DNA of 64,000 nt from Peristeroidobacter soli (lineage in GTDB: Bacteria > Pseudomonadota > Gammaproteobacteria > Steroidobacterales > Steroidobacteraceae), in assembly GCF_004138485.1 (NCBI RefSeq), contig NZ_RYEV01000007.1:310001-374000 (forward strand). The letters run 5' to 3'. Under the pieces are notes generated by a model. It saw only the letters and a list, made by a program, of their open reading frames with translations, was not told where the DNA came from and made no database searches. Below are positions 16,311-25,043 of this stretch, in pieces (within the stretch, counting starts at the first letter, position 1; each line of letters begins with the position of its first letter). Both the position numbers and the translations under genes were made by a program.

Positions 16311-18017
16311 TTATCTGGCGGCGTCGACGACCGGCGCGTACTTGCGGAAGTGAGCGCTGAGGTCCTGGAGTTTGTTTGCGATCTCGTGGCGCCGCGCCGG
16401 ATCCTGTTTGGTGACCCGTAGCGCTTCATCCGCCGCACGGTTCAGTGCTGCAACAGCTTCTCGATTGCGCGGGTGCAGGTCATACGCCTTGGCGTAACTT
16501 GCCAGTGCCACTTCGATCGCATCGGCGAAACCTTCGCGCTCATAGAATGCCCACGCTTCGTTGCCATCGTTCATGGCGCTGCGAAACAGCTGCTGATCCG
16601 CCGCCGGCAACTCGCTGAAGGCGATGGCCGGGCTGGTTTCCAGGTAGTTTTGATACCAGAAATAGCCGGCCGTCAGCGCCAGCACGGCGCTCGCCGCCAA
16701 CGTGATCTTTTGCAGTCGCGTGACGCCGCGAAATGCCTTGAGGAACTCACCCGCGTTCTGCGGCCGGTCCTTGCGCTCGAACGACAGGCAGCTTTCGATC
16801 GCGCGCGCCTGCTTGCGCTTCAGCCCTTTCAGCGGCGCGGGCTTGATATTGAGCTTGCGAGCGTTCGGCGCGCTGTGCCGCTGATACGGATGAAAACCCG
16901 TGACCAACTCGTACGCGATGATGCCGAGCGCATACATGTCATCGGCGGGATGCGGGTCGATGCCTGCGACCATTTCATCGGTCGCGTACGCCTCGGTGTA
17001 CGCACCGAGCTCGCCCGCATCGAACTCATCTTTGTTTTCTTCGGTCACCGAGCTCGGTACGGCACGCGCGATACCGAAGTCGAGAATCTTTGCAGTGCCA
17101 TCCGCGGCAATGAACACGTTGCCGGGCTTGAGATCGGAATGGACGATGCCTTTGCGATGCGCGTACGCCAGGCCTTCAGCGATGCCGCGAATGATGGGCA
17201 GCGAAAATTCGGCACCATTGCCCTTGCCGCGACCCTCGCGAACGATCGAGTCGAGGGAACGGCCTTTGAGCAGCTCCATCGTCATGTAGACGGTGTCGCC
17301 GTCGCGATCGAAGTCGAACACCGTGACGACGTTCGGATGCGCGAGCGTCTGCGCCTTGCGCGCTTCCCGCTGCAAGGCCATGAACGACTGCGGATGACGC
17401 GCGAAGTCCGAGTTCAGCACTTTCAACGCAACGTGCGGGTTCGGGTCGCGCGCTTCCAGCTTGCGCCGGTCGATGGCACCGAACACCAGGCCCATGCCGC
17501 CTTTGCCGAGCATGTGTTCGAGCACGAAACGCTGTTTGATGACCGAACCCAGCTCGAGTGGCCCCGCCTGCTCGGGCTGCGGCGGTTCAGAGTGAGCCAA
17601 TGTTCCAGACGGCCCGCGCTCTGGCGCCTTGAGGGTAGCGGCGAACGCCGGATCCTGGAGCGTGGCCGCAAACGCCGCGTCCGAATCCTGAGCCCGGCGG
17701 CCAGCCTGAAGCGTGGCTGCGAACGCCGCGTCTGTATCCTGGACCGGGCGGCCGGCCTGAAGCGTGGCGGCGAACGCCGCGTCTGAATCCTGGGCTGGGC
17801 GGCCCGCCTGGAGCGTGGCGGCGAACGCCGCGTCTGAATCCTGAGCCGGGCGGCCCGCCTGGCGTGTGTTGGATGCCGTGTCCCGGTCCGGCTGGCGGAC
17901 GAGCGTTCCGTCGGGCTCCGGACGCACCAGCGTGTGCAGCTCCGTTCCTGAGCGCACCAGGGTGGCGTTGGGTTCGGCCGGGCGCAGCTGGGTTTGTTCT
18001 TCGTCCGTGGCTTTCAT
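16311..18017 (-). CDS. Transmembrane Ser/Thr protein kinase with N-terminal Thr-Leu repeat array
   Basis: The 568-residue protein has an Ala/Gln-rich N-terminal region (1-155). A kinase domain follows (about 155-430) with P-loop GKGGMGLVF, VAIK-type Lys in HVALKV, the catalytic loop HSDLKPGN (Ser replaces the usual Arg of HRD), and DFG in ILDFGIARA. A membrane helix lies near 440-460, and ~110 C-terminal residues look helical. The N-terminal part holds four perfect-length 17-residue repeats (AGRPAQDSDAAFAATLQ) plus other Thr-Leu sites (ATLVR, HTLVR, GTLVR, ATLK, GTLAH). It is the last gene of an FHA - PP2C - kinase operon, the composition of the threonine-phosphorylation pathway that controls type VI secretion; no secretion genes are in the window. 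Confidence 0.88.
   Translation of the reverse strand: MKATDEEQTQLRPAEPNATLVRSGTELHTLVRPEPDGTLVRQPDRDTASNTRQAGRPAQDSDAAFAATLQAGRPAQDSDAAFAATLQAGRPVQDTDAAFAATLQAGRRAQDSDAAFAATLQDPAFAATLKAPERGPSGTLAHSEPPQPEQAGPLELGSVIKQRFVLEHMLGKGGMGLVFGAIDRRKLEARDPNPHVALKVLNSDFARHPQSFMALQREARKAQTLAHPNVVTVFDFDRDGDTVYMTMELLKGRSLDSIVREGRGKGNGAEFSLPIIRGIAEGLAYAHRKGIVHSDLKPGNVFIAADGTAKILDFGIARAVPSSVTEENKDEFDAGELGAYTEAYATDEMVAGIDPHPADDMYALGIIAYELVTGFHPYQRHSAPNARKLNIKPAPLKGLKRKQARAIESCLSFERKDRPQNAGEFLKAFRGVTRLQKITLAASAVLALTAGYFWYQNYLETSPAIAFSELPAADQQLFRSAMNDGNEAWAFYEREGFADAIEVALASYAKAYDLHPRNREAVAALNRAADEALRVTKQDPARRHEIANKLQDLSAHFRKYAPVVDAAR
17655..17858 (-). repeat. Four tandem 51-bp units inside the kinase gene
   Basis: Four in-frame 51-bp copies encode residues 54-70, 71-87, 88-104 and 105-121 of the kinase. 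Only a few positions differ between units (Ala/Val, Ser/Thr, Pro/Arg). A partial fifth unit (DPAFAATLK) follows. The high DNA similarity suggests recent expansion, and copy number may vary between strains. Confidence 0.9.
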
Positions 18018-18059
18018 GGGGACGCCGACTCTTGCAAACGTCAGCCGCTTCTATGCCGG

Positions 18060-18794
18060 TCAGGTCGCTTCGACCACGACGACCGTCACATTGTCGCGGG
18101 CGCCCGCTTTCAGAGTGGCGTCGATCAGTTTCCGGGCGGCGGTCTTCACCTCGTCGGACGACAACGCCGACGCGATCTGCGCGTCGTTCAGCTCTCGCGT
18201 CAGACCGTCGGAGCACAGCAGGTAGCGATCCCCGAGGCGCACGCGATCCTTGCGGATGTCGAGCGTCAACGTAGCTTCACCGCCAACCGCGCGAGTGATG
18301 GCATGGTCGGCTTCTTCGTCGGGATGCTGCAGGTTCAGTTCGGCGGCCCAGGTGTGATCCGTGGTCAGTTGCGTCAACTGACCCTGGCGCCAGCGATACA
18401 CACGACTGTCACCGGCCCACAGCACGGCAAGCTCGGTGCGCCGGACCACCATGACGGTCACGGTGCTGCCACTGACGATGGGATTGATGGGCCGCACCGA
18501 CGCTTCATATAGACGACGATTCACATCGCTCATGCGCTGGCGCACGGCGCTCACCGCTTCATCGAGCGAGCCGTCGCCGGTCAGCAGCTGCAACCCTTCG
18601 CATACCATGCGGCTCGCGACATCACCATCGCGATAGCCGCCCATGCCGTCGGCCACGGACCAGACGCCGGCGGCGTGCAATTCAACGAATGCATCCTGAT
18701 TCGTCGCACGGAGCTTGCCGACGTCTGTCAGGCCCGCGGAGACGTAGACGGGGTGAATGTCCTCTTCCACCAATGTTTCATCCATGAATGTCAC
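18060..18794 (-). CDS. PP2C-type Ser/Thr protein phosphatase (PppA/Stp1-like)
   Basis: The 244-residue enzyme carries PP2C metal-binding motifs: RATNQDAFVE, VADGMGGYRDGD, AGDSRVYRW, CSDGLTREL and ARDNVTVVVVE. It removes phosphate from Ser/Thr and is expected to oppose the kinase encoded 42 bp downstream. The GTG at 18794 overlaps the stop of the FHA gene (GTGA) and is taken as start; an ATG three codons later is an alternative. No membrane segment is seen, so it is cytosolic. Confidence 0.9.
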   Translation of the reverse strand: MTFMDETLVEEDIHPVYVSAGLTDVGKLRATNQDAFVELHAAGVWSVADGMGGYRDGDVASRMVCEGLQLLTGDGSLDEAVSAVRQRMSDVNRRLYEASVRPINPIVSGSTVTVMVVRRTELAVLWAGDSRVYRWRQGQLTQLTTDHTWAAELNLQHPDEEADHAITRAVGGEATLTLDIRKDRVRLGDRYLLCSDGLTRELNDAQIASALSSDEVKTAARKLIDATLKAGARDNVTVVVVEAT

Positions 18795-20164
18795 TGCCCT
18801 ACCGACCGGCCGGATTTCTTCAGCCGCTCCAGTTGCTCTTCATAGGCGCGCGTGAAGGCGTCACCGAACAAAGTACGGAAGCCGGTTTCGGCGTCCTTGC
18901 TCAGCTCGCCGTACTTGTCCCGGAACAGATCCCAATACCGCATCTTGCCCGGCACGCCGATGATCGAGCCCTTCATCTGCCGGTCGAACTCCTCCTGCAT
19001 CCGCTGCGGATCGAACTGCGACAGCATGGACTCGAACGCCAGGCGCATCGCGGTCTGCAACGCCGCCTGATGATCGCGCACATCACGGAACGCATCCTCG
19101 AAGGCATCCGCCGGCTGCAGATACGCCGGATTGTGCTTCACCAGCAGATTGTGGAAAGCGTCATCGACGTTGGCGGAGAACTTCAACGGGTTGTTGGCCG
19201 CCGCTTTGAAGGACGTGCCACGCATGCGCAAGTCGTCTTTCATGCGTTCGCGTGCTCGCAGCGCTTCCATCACGCCGCCGAGCGCGATCCGCAAGATCTC
19301 ACCGAGCATGCGCGCCGATTCAACGCTCGGTTCGAGGCCTTCGATGCCCGCGGCATCGAAGAGAGATTTCATTTGAGCGTCGCCACTCTCGGCACGCGCG
19401 CGCGGCGTGGGCGCGCTGGGCGCTTCTTTGACGGCCGGCTTCGGAGCGACCTTGGCCACCGGTGATGGCGGTCGTTGCGGTTGCGGACGAGGCGGCGGAA
19501 TCGCGACCGTGGATTTCACAACCTCAGGCCGGTGCCGTGACGGAACCGCTGGCGGCGCCGGCTTCTTCGGCTCTGCCACTTCGGCCATGCCGAACCATTC
19601 GGTGGCGTGATCTTCGCCGGCCTCCTCGTCCTCGTCTTCCTCCTCATCCTCGTCGTCATCGCGCCCTACATCGCGGATCGTTGAGTCCTGCAGGATGGTC
19701 TTGTTCCGGTTCGCCAGCAGGCTTTCAGTTCTGTCTTCCGCGGCCGCCGGGGTCGGCGCGGCACCACGACGGGGCGGCGGCGAGACGAGCTTCGGCCCGC
19801 CGTTCTTCAGGACCGCGAACGGATCGTTCCGCAAGTCTTCGGTGACGTCTTTCTGGATGGAAACATTGATCTGATATGCATCGATGTAAAGCAGATCGCC
19901 ATCGCGCAGTTGCTGCGGCTGTCCCCGTGTCAGTCGATTGTCTGGCGAATTGATGAACACCCCGTTGGTGCTGGTGTCCTCGACGAAGTACTTGCCATTG
20001 ACGTAGCGGATCAAAGCATGCCGGCCCGACACATACGGGTCGGGGAATACCCAGTCATTGTCCGGCAGGCGCCCGATGGTGCCGCCGAGGGCCTTGAAGG
20101 TCTTGCGACCGGCGGTGCCCATCGCCTGGGCCTGCGGGCCGGTCACTTCGAGGGTGAGAATCAT
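18791..20164 (-). CDS. FHA domain protein with TagH-like C-terminal domain
   Basis: The start at 20164 (MILTLEVTGP) begins the FHA fold; the open frame continues upstream but is not protein-like. The 457-residue protein has an N-terminal FHA domain with GTIGRLPDNDW, SGRHALI and TSTNGVFIN, the phosphothreonine-binding residues. A linker follows with an Asp/Glu run (DDDEDEEEDEDEE) and a Pro-rich stretch. The ~200-residue C-terminal helical domain (SARMLGEILRIALGG ... FAATLFGD-like RTLFGDAF) matches the C-terminal domain of type VI secretion-associated TagH/ImpI proteins. It heads the FHA - PP2C - kinase operon. In T6SS loci such proteins bind the phosphorylated kinase; here it is an orphan, so its output is unknown. 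Confidence 0.85.
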   Translation of the reverse strand: MILTLEVTGPQAQAMGTAGRKTFKALGGTIGRLPDNDWVFPDPYVSGRHALIRYVNGKYFVEDTSTNGVFINSPDNRLTRGQPQQLRDGDLLYIDAYQINVSIQKDVTEDLRNDPFAVLKNGGPKLVSPPPRRGAAPTPAAAEDRTESLLANRNKTILQDSTIRDVGRDDDEDEEEDEDEEAGEDHATEWFGMAEVAEPKKPAPPAVPSRHRPEVVKSTVAIPPPRPQPQRPPSPVAKVAPKPAVKEAPSAPTPRARAESGDAQMKSLFDAAGIEGLEPSVESARMLGEILRIALGGVMEALRARERMKDDLRMRGTSFKAAANNPLKFSANVDDAFHNLLVKHNPAYLQPADAFEDAFRDVRDHQAALQTAMRLAFESMLSQFDPQRMQEEFDRQMKGSIIGVPGKMRYWDLFRDKYGELSKDAETGFRTLFGDAFTRAYEEQLERLKKSGRSVGQ

Positions 20165-20310
20165 GCGAACCCACTGCCAGTCGATGGATATCCAGTCGAT
20201 TGAATTACTATTTATCCGAGCCGTGACGCTACGGCCCCGTCCCGGTGTTGACCGGTTCGGCATTACACCAGCTGACCAAGCATCGCAGTATCGGCCAGAG
20301 GTCTGCAAGA

Positions 20311-20940
20311 ATGATGAGTAAAAGCCCACAGTTCCCAAGCAGAACAAGGATTTCGGCGCGTCGCGCTGGATTGTTACAAGCACTGTCCCGCGCACTCGCC
20401 GCGGTATTTCTGTGCGTGGCGGGGCTATGGTCGCAGACCGCACCGGCCGCCGAGCCGCAGGTTACCGAGGGATTTATCAACGCATCGCCGGCCGAGGTAT
20501 GGCGAATCTTCACGACCGCCGAAGGTTACAAACAGACCGGCGCCGCGGCTGCGGATATCGATTTCAAGATCGGCGGCACCATCCGCTCGCACTACGATCC
20601 CAAGGGCCGGCTGGGCGATGCCAATACCATCGTCAATGAAATCCTGGCCTTCGAGCCGGAGCGCATGCTGGCGATCCGGATCAAGCAGGCGCCGGCGGAC
20701 TTCAAATATACCGACGCGATCGCGGGCACCTGGACGGTCATCTATCTGACACCGGCCGGGGACATGACCCAGGTGCGCATCGTCGGGCTGGGCTACACCG
20801 ATGCGCCGCAGTCCCAGGCCATGCGCAAGTTCTTCGCCGAAGGCAACCGCTGGACCCTGGACCACATGGCCAAGCCTTATTGGCCGAAATGCGCAAAGTG
20901 TGTGGCGGACCAGGAGGCGGCAAAGTCAGGGACGCCCTGA
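20311..20940 (+). CDS. Secreted SRPBCC (START-like) domain protein
   Basis: The start ATG at 20311 has AGAGG about 10 bases upstream. The 209-residue product has a basic N-terminus and a hydrophobic segment (ALSRALAAVFLCVAGLW) ending at APAAEP, a signal peptide. It is followed by an SRPBCC fold: VTEGFINASPAEVWRIFTTAEGY, then GGTIRSHYDP and WTVIYLTPAGDMTQV. SRPBCC proteins bind hydrophobic ligands in a deep pocket; the periplasmic form is less common than the cytosolic AHSA1-like form. It is divergent from the FHA gene. No ligand can be named. Confidence 0.75.
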   Translation: MMSKSPQFPSRTRISARRAGLLQALSRALAAVFLCVAGLWSQTAPAAEPQVTEGFINASPAEVWRIFTTAEGYKQTGAAAADIDFKIGGTIRSHYDPKGRLGDANTIVNEILAFEPERMLAIRIKQAPADFKYTDAIAGTWTVIYLTPAGDMTQVRIVGLGYTDAPQSQAMRKFFAEGNRWTLDHMAKPYWPKCAKCVADQEAAKSGTP

Positions 20941-21036
20941 CACTGACCAAAGTGTGTGCCGCGTCTCACTCTTGTGGGATTTTGCGGACTCTCTCGACAT
21001 TTCCGCCTACTGGCATTTGTTAACCTCCGCCGCGTT

Positions 21037-21834
21037 ATGGCAATCGAGCCGGCGCGGATGGATCGCAAGTACATCGAAAACGAGCATGTGGTGGATCGCT
21101 ACCTGTCCGGCGATCTGACCGTGCGCGAAGCGCGCGACTTCGAGAGATTCTGCCTCGACAACCCGGCCTTCCTGCAGGCGCTGCCCATTCCAGTGCGTTT
21201 GAAAACGCGGCTGGCGCGCCGGCCGGTGGACGGCAGCGAAACGGGCGTGTTCGACGCCATTCCCTCCAGCTCCACCCGGGCCGTGCTGGAAGAAGCCGAC
21301 GATGGTTTCGATCCCGAAGAAGCACGCGAGGAAATGCGCCGGAGCAGCGGCGGCGGCGCCAGTCGCGTCCTCGTGCTGGCGCTGGGCCTCGGCATGTTGA
21401 TCGCCGCCGGTGCGGCAGTGATCTTCGGTCTGCAAGCGCGCGCACTCACCGAACAATTGCAAGGCGCACACAACGAGCTCACCAGCGCACAGATGCAGCC
21501 GCCGGGCAGTGTGCAGCGATACAAACTGCAGATGGTGAAGAACAAGCCGTCGAGTCCGACCTTCGCGCTCGGCTGGCTCGACCCGGCACAATTGCTGGAC
21601 ATCGCCGTCGACGCCACCGAAGGCAAGATCCAGCAGTTTCAAATCACCATCGACAAGTCCGACGGCGTGCGGGTGATGCAGATCAAACGCATCATGCGCG
21701 ACTCCAACAAGGAAATCCGTTTCAGCCTGAACTCATCCGCGTTCGGCCCGGGCGATTACCTGGTGAAGGTCGAAGGCTACAACTGGCGCGGTCAGACGGA
21801 AGACGTCGGCTGGATGATGCTGGGTTTGAAGTAG
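21037..21834 (+). CDS. Single-pass membrane protein, anti-sigma-like layout
   Basis: The start ATG at 21037 (MAIEPARMDRKYIENEH) is the best of several; an ATG at 21058 would also keep the conserved part. The 265-residue product has a helical cytoplasmic domain of about 100 residues (VVDRYLSGDLTVREARDFERFC), then one membrane helix (VLVLALGLGMLIAAGAAVIFG). A periplasmic beta-rich domain with an Ig-like ending (GDYLVKVEGYNWRG) completes it. The layout is like anti-sigma factors, but the zinc-binding His/Cys motif of that family is absent and there is no sigma factor gene adjacent. It ends 2 bp before the convergent ABC permease gene. Confidence 0.6.
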   Translation: MAIEPARMDRKYIENEHVVDRYLSGDLTVREARDFERFCLDNPAFLQALPIPVRLKTRLARRPVDGSETGVFDAIPSSSTRAVLEEADDGFDPEEAREEMRRSSGGGASRVLVLALGLGMLIAAGAAVIFGLQARALTEQLQGAHNELTSAQMQPPGSVQRYKLQMVKNKPSSPTFALGWLDPAQLLDIAVDATEGKIQQFQITIDKSDGVRVMQIKRIMRDSNKEIRFSLNSSAFGPGDYLVKVEGYNWRGQTEDVGWMMLGLK

Positions 21835-21836
21835 CG

Positions 21837-24326
21837 CTAGCCGCCTCGCAACGTGGCGATGGGCGGGTGATTGACGACTGATCGCGTCGCCAAGGTTCCG
21901 CTCAGACCGACGAGCACCGCGCCTGCAATCAGGCCCACCGCCCACACGGTGATATCGAACGTGTATTGGAGATTGAAGATGCGCGTCGCGAGGAAATACC
22001 CAGCGGCCGTCGCGCCCATCGCCGCTAACGTGCCCGACAGAATTCCCAACGTGGTGAACTCCGCCGCCACGCCTTGCAATACCACGCGACGGCTCGCGCC
22101 CAACGTTCGCAACATCGCGCTTTCGTAACGTCGCTCATCGCGCGTCGCCTGGATCGCAGCGAGCAGCACGGTGATGCCCGCGAGCAGCGTGAATCCAAAC
22201 ACGTATTGAACCGCCAACGAAGCCTTGTCCATCACGCCACGCACCTGCGTGAGAATCGCTTCGAGATCGATCGCGGTCACCTCGGGAAACTTGCGTACGA
22301 AGTCCAGCAGCACGGGCCGCTGCTCGCGAGGGATGTGCACGCTCGTGATGTAGGTACCGGTGCTGTCGTTCAGCGTGCCGGGCGAGAACACCATGAAGAA
22401 GTTCGGACGGAACGAATCCCACTGCACTTCGCGGAAGCTGCTGACCCGCGCGGTGATGGTCTCGCCGGCGACATCATAAGTGAGCTCGTCGCCGAGCTTC
22501 AGACCCAGGGCATCGCCCAGCTCTTTCTCCACCGACACGCGTGGCCCGCCGCCATCGTTGGGACGCCACCACTGGCCCGAGATCAGCTTGTTGTCGTCCT
22601 GCAGGGTCTGCGCCCAGGTGAGATTCGCTTCGCGCTCCAGGAAGTCCTTGCCCCGATCGCTTTGGATTTTCAGATCGGTCGCCGACTTGCCATCGATCTT
22701 GATCAGGCGGGCGCGAATCATCGGCACCAGTTGCGGCGGCGTGATGCCATGCTCGGCGAAGAAGTCCCGGACCTGGTCGGTCTGATCGGGACGAATATTG
22801 ATCATGAAATGATTGGGCGCGTTCTCCGGCAGGCTGGCGCGCCACTCCTGCATGAGGTCGTTGCGAACCACCGCGAGCAGCAACAGCACCATCAGGCCCA
22901 GACCGAAGGCGACGATCTGGATCACGCTGTCCCGGCCGCGGCGGGCGATGTTTGCCATCCCATAACGCCAGGACACACCCACGCTGCCGCGCAGCCCGCT
23001 CAGGCCTCGAACCAGCAACCAGCCGGCGAGCATCAGCACCGCGAACGTGACAAACGTTCCGCCGAATACATACAACAACAGCTGAGCATCGCGAACCAGC
23101 CATGCGAGCAGCGCGACCAGAGCCGCAAGCGCCGTCCCGTAGACGGTCGCATAACGCAACGGTGGCGGCTCGAGATTTCGTCGCAACACTCGGGCCGGCG
23201 GCACGAAGCGCAGCTGTAACAGCGGCGGCAGCGCAAAGCCGATGAGGATCAGCACCGACGTGACGATACCCAATCCGCCAGCGCTGAGCGACGGAGGCGG
23301 CAGCTCGTTGCGCACCAGATCCTTCAACAGATACGCGATGCCCTCCTGAGCCGCGTAACCGATGACCGCGCCAATCACGCCGGCGATCAAGCCGATCATC
23401 AACAGCTCGAGCACGCTGATGGACAGCACCAGCCGCTGAGGCGCGCCCATGCTCTTCATCAGCGCGACGGTGTCGAGATGGCGGGAAACGTAGCGGCGCG
23501 CTGAAATCGCGACGGCGATCGCGGCCAGCAGGATCGTCACCAACGCGGCCAGATTCAGAAATCGGCTCGCCCGATCGATGGCGGAACGAATCTGCGGGCT
23601 GGCGTCCGCCAGGTCGACGATGCGCTGGCCGGGCTTCTTGATTTTATTGAGCCGCTCCTTGAGCGCCGTGACGGCCTGCGGCTGGCCGGCGAACAAGGCG
23701 AAATGAGAAATGCGACTGCCTTCCTGCGCCAGGCCAGTGGCTTCGACATCCTGGAGACGCATCAGCAAGGTCGGCGCGAGATCGACGAACTGCGAGCCTT
23801 GATCGGGGCGATAGTCGAGCACCTTGGTGGCGGTGAGCTCGCTCGATCCGACGCGAATCTTATCGCCGACTTTCGCACCGAGTTGCGCGAACAGGCGCGC
23901 TTCGAGCCACGCTTCGCCCGGCCCCGGCATGGTCGTGACTTCCTGCGCCGGACCAAACGGCACATCCGCGACTTTGACCCGGCCTCGCAACGGATATTCG
24001 GCAGAGACGGCCCTGATCGCCGTCAGTGCGCTGTCGTCGCCCTTGAACACGACGCTCGGAAAATTGGACAGCTCGGCGGTTTGCAGGCCCGCGTCCCTGG
24101 CCATCTGAAAATATTCCGGCTCGAGCGCCGAGCGCGATTGCAGTCGCAGATCGGCCGCGAGCACTTCGCCCGCTTGCTGATCGACCGCCAGACTGACGCG
24201 GCTCGTGAAGAACCCGACTGCGGTGAGCGCCGACACGGCGACCAGCAGCGCCAGCATCAGCACTCGCAGCTCGCCCGATTTGCCATCGCGCGCCAGTGCG
24301 AGAATCGCGAGCCTCAGCGCTTTCAT
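21837..24326 (-). CDS. ybbP: ABC transporter permease, FtsX/MacB family (YbbP-like)
   Basis: The ATG at 24326 overlaps the stop of the ATPase gene (ATGA) and gives an 829-residue protein. It has about ten membrane helices in two FtsX-type blocks separated by large periplasmic domains, the usual layout and length of YbbP permeases. The motif LDTVALMKSMGAPQRLV in the first block and YESAMLRTLGASRRVV in the second are the FtsX coupling-helix signatures. With YbbA it forms an exporter whose substrate is not established in E. coli; a lipid or lysophospholipid link is suggested by the tesA neighbour. Confidence 0.9.
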   Translation of the reverse strand: MKALRLAILALARDGKSGELRVLMLALLVAVSALTAVGFFTSRVSLAVDQQAGEVLAADLRLQSRSALEPEYFQMARDAGLQTAELSNFPSVVFKGDDSALTAIRAVSAEYPLRGRVKVADVPFGPAQEVTTMPGPGEAWLEARLFAQLGAKVGDKIRVGSSELTATKVLDYRPDQGSQFVDLAPTLLMRLQDVEATGLAQEGSRISHFALFAGQPQAVTALKERLNKIKKPGQRIVDLADASPQIRSAIDRASRFLNLAALVTILLAAIAVAISARRYVSRHLDTVALMKSMGAPQRLVLSISVLELLMIGLIAGVIGAVIGYAAQEGIAYLLKDLVRNELPPPSLSAGGLGIVTSVLILIGFALPPLLQLRFVPPARVLRRNLEPPPLRYATVYGTALAALVALLAWLVRDAQLLLYVFGGTFVTFAVLMLAGWLLVRGLSGLRGSVGVSWRYGMANIARRGRDSVIQIVAFGLGLMVLLLLAVVRNDLMQEWRASLPENAPNHFMINIRPDQTDQVRDFFAEHGITPPQLVPMIRARLIKIDGKSATDLKIQSDRGKDFLEREANLTWAQTLQDDNKLISGQWWRPNDGGGPRVSVEKELGDALGLKLGDELTYDVAGETITARVSSFREVQWDSFRPNFFMVFSPGTLNDSTGTYITSVHIPREQRPVLLDFVRKFPEVTAIDLEAILTQVRGVMDKASLAVQYVFGFTLLAGITVLLAAIQATRDERRYESAMLRTLGASRRVVLQGVAAEFTTLGILSGTLAAMGATAAGYFLATRIFNLQYTFDITVWAVGLIAGAVLVGLSGTLATRSVVNHPPIATLRGG

Positions 24327-25000
24327 GCAGCGACCTTGCCGGCGTCGATGCGAATCGTACGTCCGCATCGCTGCGCAATGGCGTTGTCGTGAGTCACGAC
24401 CACCAATGTGGTCCGCGTGGCGCGGTTCAGCTCGAACAGCAATTCGATGATGCGTTCACCGGTCGCTGAATCCAGATTGCCGGTCGGCTCGTCCGCGAAC
24501 AGCAGCGCAGGTCTGGTGACAAAGGCGCGAGCGATCGCGACTCGTTGCTGCTCGCCGCCGGAAAGTTGCCGGGGATAATGCTCGCGACGCGGCGTCAAAC
24601 CGACTTTCGCCAGCACTTCGGCGGCGGCCTCGCGCGCGCCGGATTTGCCCGCCAGTTCCAGCGGCAACATCACATTCTCGATCGCGGTCAGCGAAGGCAC
24701 GAGATGAAAGCTCTGGAACACGAAGCCCACATGTTGGGCTCGCACCGCGGCGCGGCCGTCCTCATCCAATGCGGTGAGCTCCGCACCGTTCAGCCAGATT
24801 CGTCCGTCAGTCGGTTCATCCAGCCCGGCGAGCAAGGCCAGCAACGTCGATTTGCCGGCGCCCGAGGCGCCGATGATGGCAACGGTCTCGCCGGCCTGAA
24901 TGCTCAGATCGACGGCCGCGAGGATGGTCAGCGTTCCCTCCGGACTGCTAACCTGCTTGCTGATTTTTTCCGCTCTGAGGACCGGTTGCGCAATGCTCAT
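24323..25000 (-). CDS. ybbA: ABC transporter ATP-binding protein (YbbA-like)
   Basis: The start at 25000 (MSIAQPVLRAEK) is chosen from three possible starts. The 225-residue ATPase shows Walker A (GASGAGKSTL), Q loop (GFVFQSFHLVPSLTA), signature LSGGEQQRVAIARA, Walker B (LLFADEPTGNLD) and the H loop (VVTHD). It belongs to the LolD/MacB group, whose partners are FtsX-type permeases, and it is coupled by overlap to ybbP. It is divergent from tesA, as in E. coli. Confidence 0.93.
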   Translation of the reverse strand: MSIAQPVLRAEKISKQVSSPEGTLTILAAVDLSIQAGETVAIIGASGAGKSTLLALLAGLDEPTDGRIWLNGAELTALDEDGRAAVRAQHVGFVFQSFHLVPSLTAIENVMLPLELAGKSGAREAAAEVLAKVGLTPRREHYPRQLSGGEQQRVAIARAFVTRPALLFADEPTGNLDSATGERIIELLFELNRATRTTLVVVTHDNAIAQRCGRTIRIDAGKVAA

Positions 25001-25043
25001 GTCGAGATCTGAATCTGGATCGTTGGGCAAGTCGGGTACGGCG

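Noticed and set aside
16311-20164. A complete type VI secretion system around the FHA/kinase operon
   Set aside because: None of the sheath, baseplate or membrane-complex genes is present within the window.
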